Below, piece after piece: positions 35,701-43,484 of a DNA stretch of 64,000 nucleotides. Each line of letters opens with the position of its first letter. Within the stretch, counting starts at the first letter, position 1. Origin of the DNA: Bacillus sp. FJAT-29790 (GTDB lineage: Bacteria > Bacillota > Bacilli > Bacillales > Cytobacillaceae); contig NZ_JAHNZZ010000004.1 of assembly GCF_019039215.1 (NCBI RefSeq), forward strand, positions 163,466 through 227,465, in the 5' to 3' direction. The position numbers were made by a program, and so were the translations under genes. The notes beneath the pieces are model-generated. The model did not search any database. It was given only the letters and a program-made list of their open reading frames with translations, and was not told the origin of the DNA.

Positions 35701-35868
35701 CCTATGGCGGTTGTCGTCATATTTGGTTTAATTGCATCTACCGTGCTAACTCTTGTCTTTGTGCCAGTTATGTACGTATTTATTGATAATCTAGCCGTCA
35801 AAATGAAGCGGCTATTTACCCGAAAAAAATCAAAAGAGGTCATTACGGACGAGAGCTTCAGTGGGTAA
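32743..35868 (+). CDS. RND efflux permease (AcrB/SwrC-like)
   Basis: 1041 residues, typical for the family and for Bacillus SwrC (YerP). Proton-driven exporter in the cytoplasmic membrane; SwrC exports surfactin, but the substrate here is unknown. Twelve membrane segments occur in two halves: TM1 near 10-30, TM2-6 at about 330-480, TM7 near 525-545 and TM8-12 at about 865-1010. Two large extracytoplasmic loops carry PN/PC docking subdomains. TM4 has GLMIDNGIVIIEN, with one Asp where AcrB has Asp407-Asp408. TTG start with AAGGAGG. It ends 23 bp before a REP copy. Confidence 0.93.
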   Translation: MKLIKGSINRPVGVIMIVVLALLVGVVALRNLAVDLYPKLDLPIAVIATSYPGAAPQEVEELISKPIEEAVGTIEGLDTIQSVSQPSSSLIIMQFDYGRDIAGILNDVREKLDRVTGRLPEDANSPMVMRIDPAAMPVQIISVTSTEHSLSDLQLIAENEIQPEFERAKGIASASLSGGVRREIRVDLDQGKLANFKLTGSQVVQALRGENRSVSAGTVERGGEDVQLRIDGEFTSVEDIKNTKISLVSGETIKVSDVAEVVDTFQEKTTISRVNGEDTLTLSIMKQSDANTISAAKEVQKVLDKLNKQFKERGVKLTMTVDTSTFISQSINSVVWNMIIGFGCAMVILQLFLQNVRATIVIGMTMPLSLLTAFILMYLTGETINTISMGGLAIGIGLMIDNGIVIIENVFKRKTEGMPIKEAALVGATELAPSVIAATLTTAAIFVPMLFINGIVAQMIRPLALTVVFAVTASLIGSLTLLPMLSSKLLGNVKETIEGEERKGLFNRLLNRLTENYVKLLKRALKFRKTVVAIVVVTALGSLLLIPIIGFQLSPDSDSGEMQIDITLKNGTQLAQTEETVREISDRLSSYEDIIDMTTITIGGSSGNMFGGASGSDKASFTIKLISASERDMSTKEFIGVVDSLLSDIAGAEIMVKENDRGMSSGSPIQIEITGEDLNVLGDLSQQVVWVFEGVEGTLNVKSSAAEGRPEVQVVVNRELASQYGLSYQNVMNDVSLAFNGQVATKYKEDGDEFDVKVSLPKESSQTIRDLETFVIRNNEGVLIPITAVAELKQVQGPTEINRKNRQRSVNVTSDVIGRNAVEVTKDIHAQLDQLTLPEGYEISTGGEMDDVMEQLTQLGIALILGIILVYMVMAFQFESFTYPFVIMFSIPTMIIGALVGLFVTNLSLTVPAFMGVIMLAAIVLNNGIILVDYTNILRRRGMERMEALIESGRSRLRPILMTSVTTVFTMIPIAIAIGEGAEANQPMAVVVIFGLIASTVLTLVFVPVMYVFIDNLAVKMKRLFTRKKSKEVITDESFSG

Positions 35869-35890
35869 AAACCTAATCGGTGTCTTTTTA

Positions 35891-35991
35891 CGGTGTCAGG
35901 CACCATATGTGGACAAATTGCGATGTTTGTCTTTTTACGGTGTCAGGCACCATCCGTGGGCACCATATGTGGACAAATTGCGATGTTTGTC
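35891..35991 (+). repeat. REP-like repeat, two copies in tandem
   Basis: GGTGTCAGGCACC at 35892-35904 and 35939-35951. The 31-bp segment starting CACCATATGTGGACAAATTG occurs exactly twice (35901-35931 and 35961-35991). A degenerate AGAGTTATCGCTTCGGTGGGAG tail follows at about 36019. The block lies just after the RND permease stop codon. Confidence 0.85.
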
Positions 35992-36158
35992 CGCTTGTGG
36001 TGGACATAACGAATAGATAGAGTTATCGCTTCGGTGGGAGCAAACCGAAAACGAATAGGTGTTCATAGTGACATTAATTTCTTTTAAAAATCCAAAAGCA
36101 ATAAACTCACAGAAATGTGCCTTTTCCTATGACCGGATTTTGGTTACCAACCGTTTAA

Positions 36159-36212
36159 GATATCACAAATGAATCCGGTGTAGGGAAAGGTGTGATCTAT
36201 CAATATTTTTAA
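36159..36212 (+). pseudogene. Fossil of a TetR helix-turn-helix
   Basis: Seventeen codons read DITNESGVGKGVIYQYF and then stop, closely matching the recognition-helix region of TetR regulators (compare NIAKKACVGKGTIYEYF in the gene 27 bp downstream). There is no start and the frame is closed upstream. It is a relic of a second regulator, not a decayed end of the present one. Confidence 0.7.
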
Positions 36213-36238
36213 AGAAAACCGAGATAGGAGTTATAAAG

Positions 36239-36838
36239 TTGAATAATAAAGTAGATCGGAAGGATCTTATTTTGCGGGCAGCTTTACAACACTTTGTAGA
36301 AGAAGGCTACGACCGGGCAACCATACAAAACATTGCAAAGAAGGCCTGTGTTGGAAAAGGCACGATCTATGAATATTTTACGAGCAAGGAAGCCTTGTTT
36401 GGCGAAGTTGTTTTAACAGGCCTTACCTATATATTCGATGAATTGATGCAAGTCGTAAAAAGGCCGGGACCGATCTATAGCAAAGTGAAACGATTGTATG
36501 AAAAAAATGCACAGCTATTCCATTCTGAGTCTGAATTACGAGCGATCATGTTAAATGACTTTGGCAAAATTCCGAAGCAGCTCCATTTGCAGCTGCAAAC
36601 GATGCAGAAGGAGATGCAAATCCTAGTAGAAAGCAGCTTAAAAGAGGCAATTGATAATGGTGAACTGAGAAATATTCATCCAGGTATAGCCGCTTCTGTT
36701 GTGCTTAACGGACTAAAAGTCATTTACTTTTATCAACTGAGAGAGACAGAGACATATGAAGAAGTCATTGAACAGCAACTCAAAATTACCTTTAGCGGCT
36801 TAGCCGTGCCGGGCACTGTCCGTGGACAAATAAGTTGA
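36239..36838 (+). CDS. TetR/AcrR-family transcriptional regulator
   Basis: 199 residues. N-terminal TetR helix-turn-helix at about 8-52 (DRKDLILRAALQHFVEEGY then NIAKKACVGKGTIYEYFTS), followed by an all-helical ligand and dimer domain (about 60-195) that is not conserved between members. It lies downstream of the RND pump in the same direction, so it is probably the local repressor that responds to a pump substrate. It begins at TTG, 8 nt after ATAGGAG; a REP composite with terminator follows the stop. The operator is not proven; the interrupted repeat at 31254 is a candidate. Confidence 0.9.
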   Translation: MNNKVDRKDLILRAALQHFVEEGYDRATIQNIAKKACVGKGTIYEYFTSKEALFGEVVLTGLTYIFDELMQVVKRPGPIYSKVKRLYEKNAQLFHSESELRAIMLNDFGKIPKQLHLQLQTMQKEMQILVESSLKEAIDNGELRNIHPGIAASVVLNGLKVIYFYQLRETETYEEVIEQQLKITFSGLAVPGTVRGQIS

Positions 36839-36903
36839 TTTGTGTATGGCTGGAGGACAATTAAAGGAAGAGTTATCGCTTCAATGGCGGTAACTCTTTT
36901 TTT
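36806..36903 (+). repeat. REP composite with terminator tail
   Basis: Degenerate head CCGGGCACTGTCCGTGGAC overlaps the last codons of the TetR gene. Then come GACAAAT...ATTTGTG, a GGAGGACAA block and the hairpin GAAGAGTTATCGC...GCGGTAACTC followed by seven T. Same order of parts as at 46374 and 52437. Confidence 0.8.
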
Positions 36904-37151
36904 AGTCCTATCATTTACCGTATAATGGGAATTGTTTATCGTGGCTGGTGAGTTATGGACACTGCCCGATCTGTCAAGGGCAAATATTGAAGTTCGGATA
37001 GATTAGACTATTAGTTAAATAGATAGATAAATTGAAATATGGGGATACGTGACAAGTTCCTTAATTACATTTGTAGGGTTGGTCCACTTAAAAAAGACCT
37101 AATCCAACCGATATAACAAATATATAATATTTTCCAATGGAGGTGTCCCAA
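36904..37151. other. Short intergenic region with a minor repeat
   Basis: TTTATCGTGGCTGGTGAGTTATGGACAC (36935 region) is similar to CTTATCGTGTCTGGTAAGTTATGGATAC at 43246. A TATAAT box near 37121 lies 30 bp before the next start codon. Confidence 0.35.
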
Positions 37152-38789
37152 ATGCCTAGAAATCTCACTTTTCTATTAGTCATGGCCATTTTTTTATTTT
37201 CAGGATTATATACAGCAAGCCCCGCTTCAGCTAATTCGACCATGCAAGGTTTTTTTGTGAAAGTGACATATGAAGACGATACAGCGGCCGAAAAAAGATT
37301 AAAGAGCATTACGATCAAGAATAGTCAGGGAAATGAAACCACGTTACCGATTGACGGAAATGCAAAGCTTACGATCAACTCCCTTCCCACAACAATCAAT
37401 GCATTCAAACAGGGAATGGAAGTCGAGGCAGATGTTTATTTACGTCGAGTAAAAGCACTTCGTGGCCAATCGGGGGAATCTCAGGGAGAGATTGATCACC
37501 GTGAAAAAATTGTAACGGGCACAATCAATCGGATCGATAAAAACGGGAAGTTCCTTTCCATTTTACTTGATGATGGAGATTCGAAAACGTATTACTTGAA
37601 TAATGAAACGGAGATCTTCAAAGGAACAACGCTCGTCGACCTTAGTACGATATATGAAGGGGACAGGGTCAAACTTCTATTCTCTGAATATGACACGAAT
37701 TACATCCGTTCAATCGATGTCATTGTCCAAGGAGTAAAAATAGAATCACTCTATAAAGGAACGATCCACCGTATTGAACCGATCAATAACAAGCTAATTG
37801 TGAAGAATGAGCAAGTATTTCAAAACTGGATGTGGCAGCCAAATACTGATAAAAGTAATAGCAGCTACAATTTTTCAAGGAAAGTGCCGATATATGTTGG
37901 AAATCAACAAATTAAACAAGATCGTCTCCGTTACTATGTCGATCATGATGTTTATTACGTGACAGTTAGCCAGTTTGGCGAAGAAGTAATAGAAAAAATG
38001 GTCGTCAAGCGAATGAATGAACGAACATTCTACGAACCTATGCATTCGGTTAGTATTCTTCAAAAATGGATTAAGCTAAAAGAAACAGGGTCCATTAACT
38101 ATCATGATGGAACCATTCTTATTCGCAACGGCCGGCTAGTTGATTCAAATAGTTTACAATCGAGCGGATCAGCTTTTGTTGTGACAGATGGGGTTCAAAA
38201 AAGTCAGTATGCAAATGTCGTTCACATTACGAATGACGGTTTCCAAAGTCCGAATTTAGCGAATCACACCATTTATTTCGGACGAATAAGTTCTACTGCG
38301 CCATATGAACTGCAACTAAGGAATGCTAAAGAATTATCGAATAATTATTGGAAAGACACGAACGTATCGAAGCTTTATTTTAGTAATGATACGGTAGCTG
38401 TTAAAGATTCAAGAAACTCGGTGTTACGACTCATTGCTAGAGATGAAATGGAGGACCAAATCGATCAATATGGTTATTTCTATGTCTCGAATCAAACAAT
38501 CGTTGCCGCTCATCTTATTGGAAGGAGTACGCCTGAAGCAAATCTCGTTTCGGTCGGAAGAATTGACAAAATTGATCAGATTAACCCAGCCATCATTAGT
38601 ATCCGTAATGTCAGCCAATGGCAAAAAGGTGTATGGATTGAAGCGGGGAAAATTTCAAGCATCAATATTGAGCAAGCTACGATCATTCGGGATGGTAAAG
38701 TTATTACTGTTGAGGAATTAAAAGGTGGGGAACGACTCTATCTCCTACATGAATCGAAAGTGAAGGGACGCATTCTTTTAGTCGATTAA
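37152..38789 (+). CDS. Exported protein of unknown function with repeated beta domains
   Basis: 545 residues. Signal peptide (1-28, SPASANS). No SLH, LPXTG or cysteine. Several modules of about 70 residues have similar openings (VTGTINRIDKNGKFLSILL, YKGTIHRIEPINNKLIV, SVGRIDKIDQINPAIISI), suggesting a repeated OB-like barrel. Start: ATG 37152, 8 nt after GGAGGTG, is preferred; the in-frame ATG at 37137 overlaps that ribosome binding site. It precedes the SLH gene at 38883 with a terminator between, so it is a separate unit. A structural role in the wall is plausible. Confidence 0.8.
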   Translation: MPRNLTFLLVMAIFLFSGLYTASPASANSTMQGFFVKVTYEDDTAAEKRLKSITIKNSQGNETTLPIDGNAKLTINSLPTTINAFKQGMEVEADVYLRRVKALRGQSGESQGEIDHREKIVTGTINRIDKNGKFLSILLDDGDSKTYYLNNETEIFKGTTLVDLSTIYEGDRVKLLFSEYDTNYIRSIDVIVQGVKIESLYKGTIHRIEPINNKLIVKNEQVFQNWMWQPNTDKSNSSYNFSRKVPIYVGNQQIKQDRLRYYVDHDVYYVTVSQFGEEVIEKMVVKRMNERTFYEPMHSVSILQKWIKLKETGSINYHDGTILIRNGRLVDSNSLQSSGSAFVVTDGVQKSQYANVVHITNDGFQSPNLANHTIYFGRISSTAPYELQLRNAKELSNNYWKDTNVSKLYFSNDTVAVKDSRNSVLRLIARDEMEDQIDQYGYFYVSNQTIVAAHLIGRSTPEANLVSVGRIDKIDQINPAIISIRNVSQWQKGVWIEAGKISSINIEQATIIRDGKVITVEELKGGERLYLLHESKVKGRILLVD

Positions 38790-38795
38790 TTTTTA

Positions 38796-38836
38796 AAAAA
38801 GGGCATGTAAGCAAATCGCCTACATGCCCTTTTCAA
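38796..38836 (+). terminator. Terminator after the OB-like repeat protein
   Basis: AAAAGGGCATGTA pairs with TACATGCCCTTTT around an 11-nt loop. Confidence 0.88.
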
Positions 38837-38882
38837 CAGAGCATTTTGCTGAAAAAAACTAGAAAAGGTGACTGCTAATAAT

Positions 38883-40304
38883 ATGGAAAAAACGGTAAAA
38901 AAACTCCTCTTTATCATTACGTTCCTATTTTCTCTAGCAATTTTTCCACCTATGATCGGTGCTAAACCACCTGATTATAATGGTGGGGTTTTAAACGAAT
39001 ATACGTATGAAGAATATTTCTTTTTATCAGGAGAGCCTGTTAAGTTTACTGGGAAAGCAACAGTAACGGAGAAGGAAGCCAAGAATCAGATAACGACTAC
39101 ATACCGCTTTAATCTCCAAGATTCTAAGGGTGATAAGCTATCACGTAGTGTTGTGTATGTAACAGACCGCCAAGAGCGGGAGGACAAAGGGCAGACGACT
39201 TTCCAAACGTCGGTGAGAAGCTACTCAGAGAAAGTAACAGTGGGTAAAGACAATTATTCATTAGATGATTTTCAATTTTCGCAAGGGACGATTAGTGATA
39301 ACCGCCCTGCCTCGGATTACTATTCAGGGAATATCGTCGGCCGCAAGATTTATAAAAAGAATTCAAATGAACTCATTACAGTTCACATAAGTGGTCGAAA
39401 TATGGGTTATAAAAATTTCTGGGGTGCAACAGAAACACAGTTTATAGATTATGAAATTGAATCCAATCAAGGAAAAGCCTTTATTACTAGCAAAGTATCA
39501 GACAGTAAGACAAAATCACTCCAATATGAACCACATGATCCCTCCTTATCTAGCTTTATTGGGGGGCATGCTGTCATTAGCCGATCAAACATGATCGGGG
39601 AGTATACGTATAATATTCCTTATAGTAGAAGTAAAGAGGAAGGGACAGTCCACCTTTCTCAAGAAATGGTTCCAACCATTGACCGCTTAATCGTCCCTAA
39701 ATTTCGTGACTTAGCGAACAATTGGGCAAAGGATGATATTGAACGTTTATATTCATTAGGAGTATTTGATGAATCAACGCAATTTTTCTCACCTAATACG
39801 CCGATGCTTCGATATCAATTTACCGTCGGTGTGTTAAAAGCCGTTAATATTCGGGTTATGGAACAACAAGCGAACAAAAATGCACCTAGAAAAGCAATCT
39901 TTAGCGATTTAGATCCAAAGGATCGAGATTATTTATATATTGAGAGTGCGGTTGAGAAAGGAATTATCACTGGAACAACAAACGCAACATTTAAGCCAAA
40001 TAGCCCAATTAGTAGAGTACAAGCAGTCGCCATTCTTGTGCGTGCGCTAGGAATGGAGGGACGTGCACCTAGTCCTAATTATCGAACAAATTTCGTTGAT
40101 AACGATAAAATCGAAGACTGGGCAAAGGACAGTGTGTACGTCGCAGCAGAACTCGGACTAATTAAAGGGGATAATCAAAACCGATTTAATCCGAATCAGC
40201 CACTATCAAGGGCTCAAGCGTCTGCCCTTATTATCCGTTTTCTTGACTTCTTAGAAAATGATTTAAAACAAAACTATCGGGATGACATGCTCTTTTTTAA
40301 CTAG
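38883..40304 (+). CDS. SLH surface protein with unrecognised N-terminal half
   Basis: 473 residues from ATG 38883. A GTG at 38868 is in frame but has no ribosome binding site, whereas AAAGGTGA precedes the ATG. Signal peptide (1-29). Residues 30-270 are beta-rich, with long charged segments and no known family. Three SLH domains fill about 280-460; the first has a variant PMLRYQF motif where TRAE is expected, and the next two have ISRVQ and LSRAQ. It may form an operon with 40537, whose start is 232 bp downstream. Confidence 0.82.
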   Translation: MEKTVKKLLFIITFLFSLAIFPPMIGAKPPDYNGGVLNEYTYEEYFFLSGEPVKFTGKATVTEKEAKNQITTTYRFNLQDSKGDKLSRSVVYVTDRQEREDKGQTTFQTSVRSYSEKVTVGKDNYSLDDFQFSQGTISDNRPASDYYSGNIVGRKIYKKNSNELITVHISGRNMGYKNFWGATETQFIDYEIESNQGKAFITSKVSDSKTKSLQYEPHDPSLSSFIGGHAVISRSNMIGEYTYNIPYSRSKEEGTVHLSQEMVPTIDRLIVPKFRDLANNWAKDDIERLYSLGVFDESTQFFSPNTPMLRYQFTVGVLKAVNIRVMEQQANKNAPRKAIFSDLDPKDRDYLYIESAVEKGIITGTTNATFKPNSPISRVQAVAILVRALGMEGRAPSPNYRTNFVDNDKIEDWAKDSVYVAAELGLIKGDNQNRFNPNQPLSRAQASALIIRFLDFLENDLKQNYRDDMLFFN

Positions 40305-40536
40305 ACTTTGTTAAGCAATATTGTTGGTAGACGTACGGGATTGATTTACGAGAAACGGTTCTTGCCTTCGCTATGGAAAGTTTTTTTTAGGCTTACAGGA
40401 TTATTTGTGCCGACGAAAACATTGGGATGTAGTGTATGTGGGGCAGGGGCTATCCTCGTGCCCCTCTGTCCCACCAATGGGAAGATGGACCTGTCCCTTT
40501 ATCCCGCTGCGTGCCTCTAAAGAAAGGATGAAAATA

Positions 40537-42879
40537 ATGAATGATTTTAGAAAAAGGGCGGTTTCTCTTTTCTTTATCCTGCTATGCATGATCTTGGCTC
40601 TTCCGGGAAAGGGCAGTGCAGCAAGCCCGTTTAAGGACGTGAATAATGAACACTGGGCCTATCCTGCGATTGAGTGGGCATATAATAAAGGATTAATAAA
40701 AGGATACCCTGATGGGACATTTGCACCGAATCGAACGTTAACAGAAGCCCAATTTGCGGCCATTCTAACGCGCTATGATTGTTCGAATACTTCTTCTCTA
40801 CAGGCAGCGCCAGGTGAACATCATGCATCAGGCATTTATCGATATTTATTAAGCAAAAATATTCCACTTAACGGCTATACGAACTTGAAAGCCCGTGACG
40901 AACCGATTACACGCGGGTTAGTTGCGCGGGTAATTGCTGCATTCGAAGGGTCCGATCTGAGTGAACCTTATGCTGTGCAAAATATGTATTTAAGAGACTT
41001 GTCGACGGGATCAACTGGCAAGAAGGATTACAAGGATTATCGTGCTGATCGCACGATGACCCGGGCGGAAGCGGCCGTTTTTTATAACCGTCTTTCTAAG
41101 AATGGGAGTTGTTGGATGTCAGGGTTAGCGTCGAAAGCAGGGGGAAGAGATGACAACCGAATCGAGTTGCCACCGAATTTCTTTGGGGATGATGCGATGA
41201 TCTTTCCTCCGCCGGAATTAAAGCCACAGCCAAAACCACCGATCATTTCAATACCTTATGATTCGAGATTAGAGGATTTGGATATCGAGAAACCGTCACT
41301 CATTGCAAATGGTGTCGATTCTTCGTTCATCACTTTAATGTTGAAAGACTGTTACGGAGGATCGATTCCTGAAGAGAATTCTTTAACCTTTCAAGTAACT
41401 TCTAAAGCGGGGGAGCTTCATAGCGGCGATCCGAACGATCACTTTTATTATCAAGAATTCGATGAGAAGGAATATGAAAAAAACCCAAATGCCACCCTTT
41501 ATAGCTCGAACTTTTCAACCGATGGGTCCAACTTAACGATAAAAGTAACGGCCCCCCGATCGAAAAAGACTGTAACAGATACAATCTCTTTTCGAATAAA
41601 TGATGAAACAAAGAATTCTGAAAATATGTCTTGCTATCAAAAGCCTGTCACCGTCCAGTTAGAATATGTTCCGCAAGCGGAGCTTCGAATCGAAACAACA
41701 AGGGAGAATAATATTTTACTAGCAGACGGCAGATCAACGATGACTGTGACAGCGAAGATTGTACGTCCAGGTGGTCAAGTCATTTCGGATTTTAATGGGC
41801 GCGTTCTTTTTCGTTCGTCCAAAGGGGCTAATTTATCGACTCGAGAAGCATCTTTTTATAATGGTGAGGCGAGTACAACTTTAACATCATTGTGGTCGAC
41901 ACAACTTGAGACAGATGAGATTCGAGCGGAAATTGTTCAGGTCGACTCGCGGTATAAAGATGAAGTCGCATCGTTATTAAATAAAACGCATCGGTATCAA
42001 GTCGTTTATGATCCGGAAATTAATTTGAATAATAGTTGTCTACGAGGGGATATGGAAGTCGCATTTATTATTGACTCTTCCGGGAGTATGAAAAGAAGTG
42101 ATCCGGAGCGTTTGCGTGTTTCAAAATCAAAAGAGTTTATGACGAATTTAAACGCCCCAAGTAATATTGCTGCTCACTTTGACTCTCGGGGTAATTTACT
42201 ATACCCAACATCCGATTCAGTGTATTGGGTAAGACCAACCCTTGACTCGGTTCGACAATCAGGCGGAACGAATATTGCACAAGGAATGGAAGTGGCATTT
42301 AATCAATACAGCAACAATTATCCGAAAATAGCCATCCTTTTAACCGATGGGAAATCAAATGAACGTCAAGTCAAGCAAATGCTTCTGAGAGCACGAGCAG
42401 AACAAATCAAAATTTTCACGATCGGACTAGGAAGCAAAACGCAACTGAACGAAACGCTTTTACAGCAATTGGCTTATGAAACAGGCGGAGAATATTATCA
42501 TGTGACCGAAAATATCCATATTGGTTCAGCATACCAGTCCATTCTTAACGAAGTTACATGTGATATCCCAGCTCCAAGCTGCTCTTACTCAGACCAAATG
42601 TTTATTTCACCAACACTTGAATATACAAGTACAGACTTCTATATGAATACGTATATTAACGAAAATTGTGGGGAAATCGCTCGGGTCCTTCTCCGTTTTC
42701 ATTCATTTGATGGAAACATTGATTACGAGTTAGTCCACAGAGGGCAAAACTATTACGCTCTCAAAAAAAGCATGAACGAAATTTCCGAACTACTCCTGTA
42801 TCAAGGAGGAACTTTCCTAGCCTATGACTTGAATGGCTATTTAGTCGGCCAAAAATCGGTCAGATCTACATCACGTTAA
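40537..42879 (+). CDS. SLH protein with Ig-like and von Willebrand A domains
   Basis: 780 residues from ATG 40537, 9 nt after AGAAAGGA; the frame is open further upstream but that part carries repeat-like DNA and no signal peptide. Signal peptide (1-28), variant SLH triplet (about 30-200), a proline linker (near 225), Ig/invasin-like domains (about 240-500), and a von Willebrand A domain (about 508-680) with the metal-binding DSSGSM at 513-518, a later TNIAQG and LTDGKSN. The MIDAS residues are intact, so metal-dependent ligand binding is expected. The last 100 residues contain cysteines. A frameshifted copy of this end lies at 46486. Likely adhesin or coat-organising protein. Confidence 0.88.
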   Translation: MNDFRKRAVSLFFILLCMILALPGKGSAASPFKDVNNEHWAYPAIEWAYNKGLIKGYPDGTFAPNRTLTEAQFAAILTRYDCSNTSSLQAAPGEHHASGIYRYLLSKNIPLNGYTNLKARDEPITRGLVARVIAAFEGSDLSEPYAVQNMYLRDLSTGSTGKKDYKDYRADRTMTRAEAAVFYNRLSKNGSCWMSGLASKAGGRDDNRIELPPNFFGDDAMIFPPPELKPQPKPPIISIPYDSRLEDLDIEKPSLIANGVDSSFITLMLKDCYGGSIPEENSLTFQVTSKAGELHSGDPNDHFYYQEFDEKEYEKNPNATLYSSNFSTDGSNLTIKVTAPRSKKTVTDTISFRINDETKNSENMSCYQKPVTVQLEYVPQAELRIETTRENNILLADGRSTMTVTAKIVRPGGQVISDFNGRVLFRSSKGANLSTREASFYNGEASTTLTSLWSTQLETDEIRAEIVQVDSRYKDEVASLLNKTHRYQVVYDPEINLNNSCLRGDMEVAFIIDSSGSMKRSDPERLRVSKSKEFMTNLNAPSNIAAHFDSRGNLLYPTSDSVYWVRPTLDSVRQSGGTNIAQGMEVAFNQYSNNYPKIAILLTDGKSNERQVKQMLLRARAEQIKIFTIGLGSKTQLNETLLQQLAYETGGEYYHVTENIHIGSAYQSILNEVTCDIPAPSCSYSDQMFISPTLEYTSTDFYMNTYINENCGEIARVLLRFHSFDGNIDYELVHRGQNYYALKKSMNEISELLLYQGGTFLAYDLNGYLVGQKSVRSTSR

Positions 42880-42920
42880 AATGTGAATAAGGAAAAAGCG
42901 GCCCCGTGAATAAATTGAAG

Positions 42921-43050
42921 TGGCCCCAAAAAGTTAGACACGGTTATTTCATCAGGCAGCTTGCCCAAAATGAGTTCGGTATTGTACCGGACTCATTTTA
43001 ATTTTGCCTTCATCCGTTTATGGCCAATTTTTGATTTGATCGTTTATCCG
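42921..43050 (-). mobile_element. Fossil end of an IS3-family element
   Basis: TGAAGTGGCCCCAAAAAGTT followed by AGACAC is the kind of end found in IS3/IS150-type elements of Bacilli, and the next 100 bp (AAAATGAGTTCGGTATTGTA...) matches the usual subterminal region. No transposase is left. Orientation is uncertain. The GAGTTCGGT...ACCGGACTC hairpin at 42967-43000 followed by a T-rich run may now act as the terminator for the VWA gene. Confidence 0.6.
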
Positions 43051-43075
43051 CGAAATCCGTCATATATCCCCGATA

Positions 43076-43220
43076 ATGTACGTTCATAGCTATGAGGTTG
43101 CCCTTGATTATCTGCTGAATTGGTTATATTTATACCGAATATAAAATAAGAATTTTATAAAAATTATCATTAACAACCTACTCTTGTCATGGTACTAATC
43201 AATTGGAATATTCAAGGGGA
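43076..43220 (+). repeat. Duplicated upstream segment, copy A
   Basis: About 145 bp resemble 49678-49830: TGTTCAT.GCTATG, GATTATCTGCTG, ATAAAATAAG, AAAATTATCATTA and GGTAxTxATxAATTGG occur in the same order. Copy A lies 265 bp upstream of the S-layer gene at 43485, copy B just before the exported protein at 49855. Confidence 0.75.
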
Positions 43221-43484
43221 CACGAATTTTAAGGGGTTCCCATTTGCTTATCGTGTCTGGTAAGTTATGGATACAACTATATTTTTATGGAAAAGGGTAC
43301 TCTATTAACCCATTTTTGCTAAGGATCACCCATTAATACCATGTTTAACCGGTATGATTCTATAAACTTACTGTGTTAGTATATTTTTCATAGGTAAGCA
43401 AAAGCGATCGTAGATGCTGATTATTTACCTTAATGCTTTTTACTAAAGAATAGATTATTCGTATACATAGGGGGAACAATAATA

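Noticed and set aside
35891..35991. attB or integrase site reading of the doubled REP block
   Set aside because: No integrase or prophage genes are near, and the same sequence recurs behind many genes.
40405..40536. N-terminal extension of the VWA-SLH protein
   Set aside because: The extra 44 residues are not signal-like and are encoded by repeat-like DNA; a good ribosome binding site and signal peptide support the ATG at 40537.
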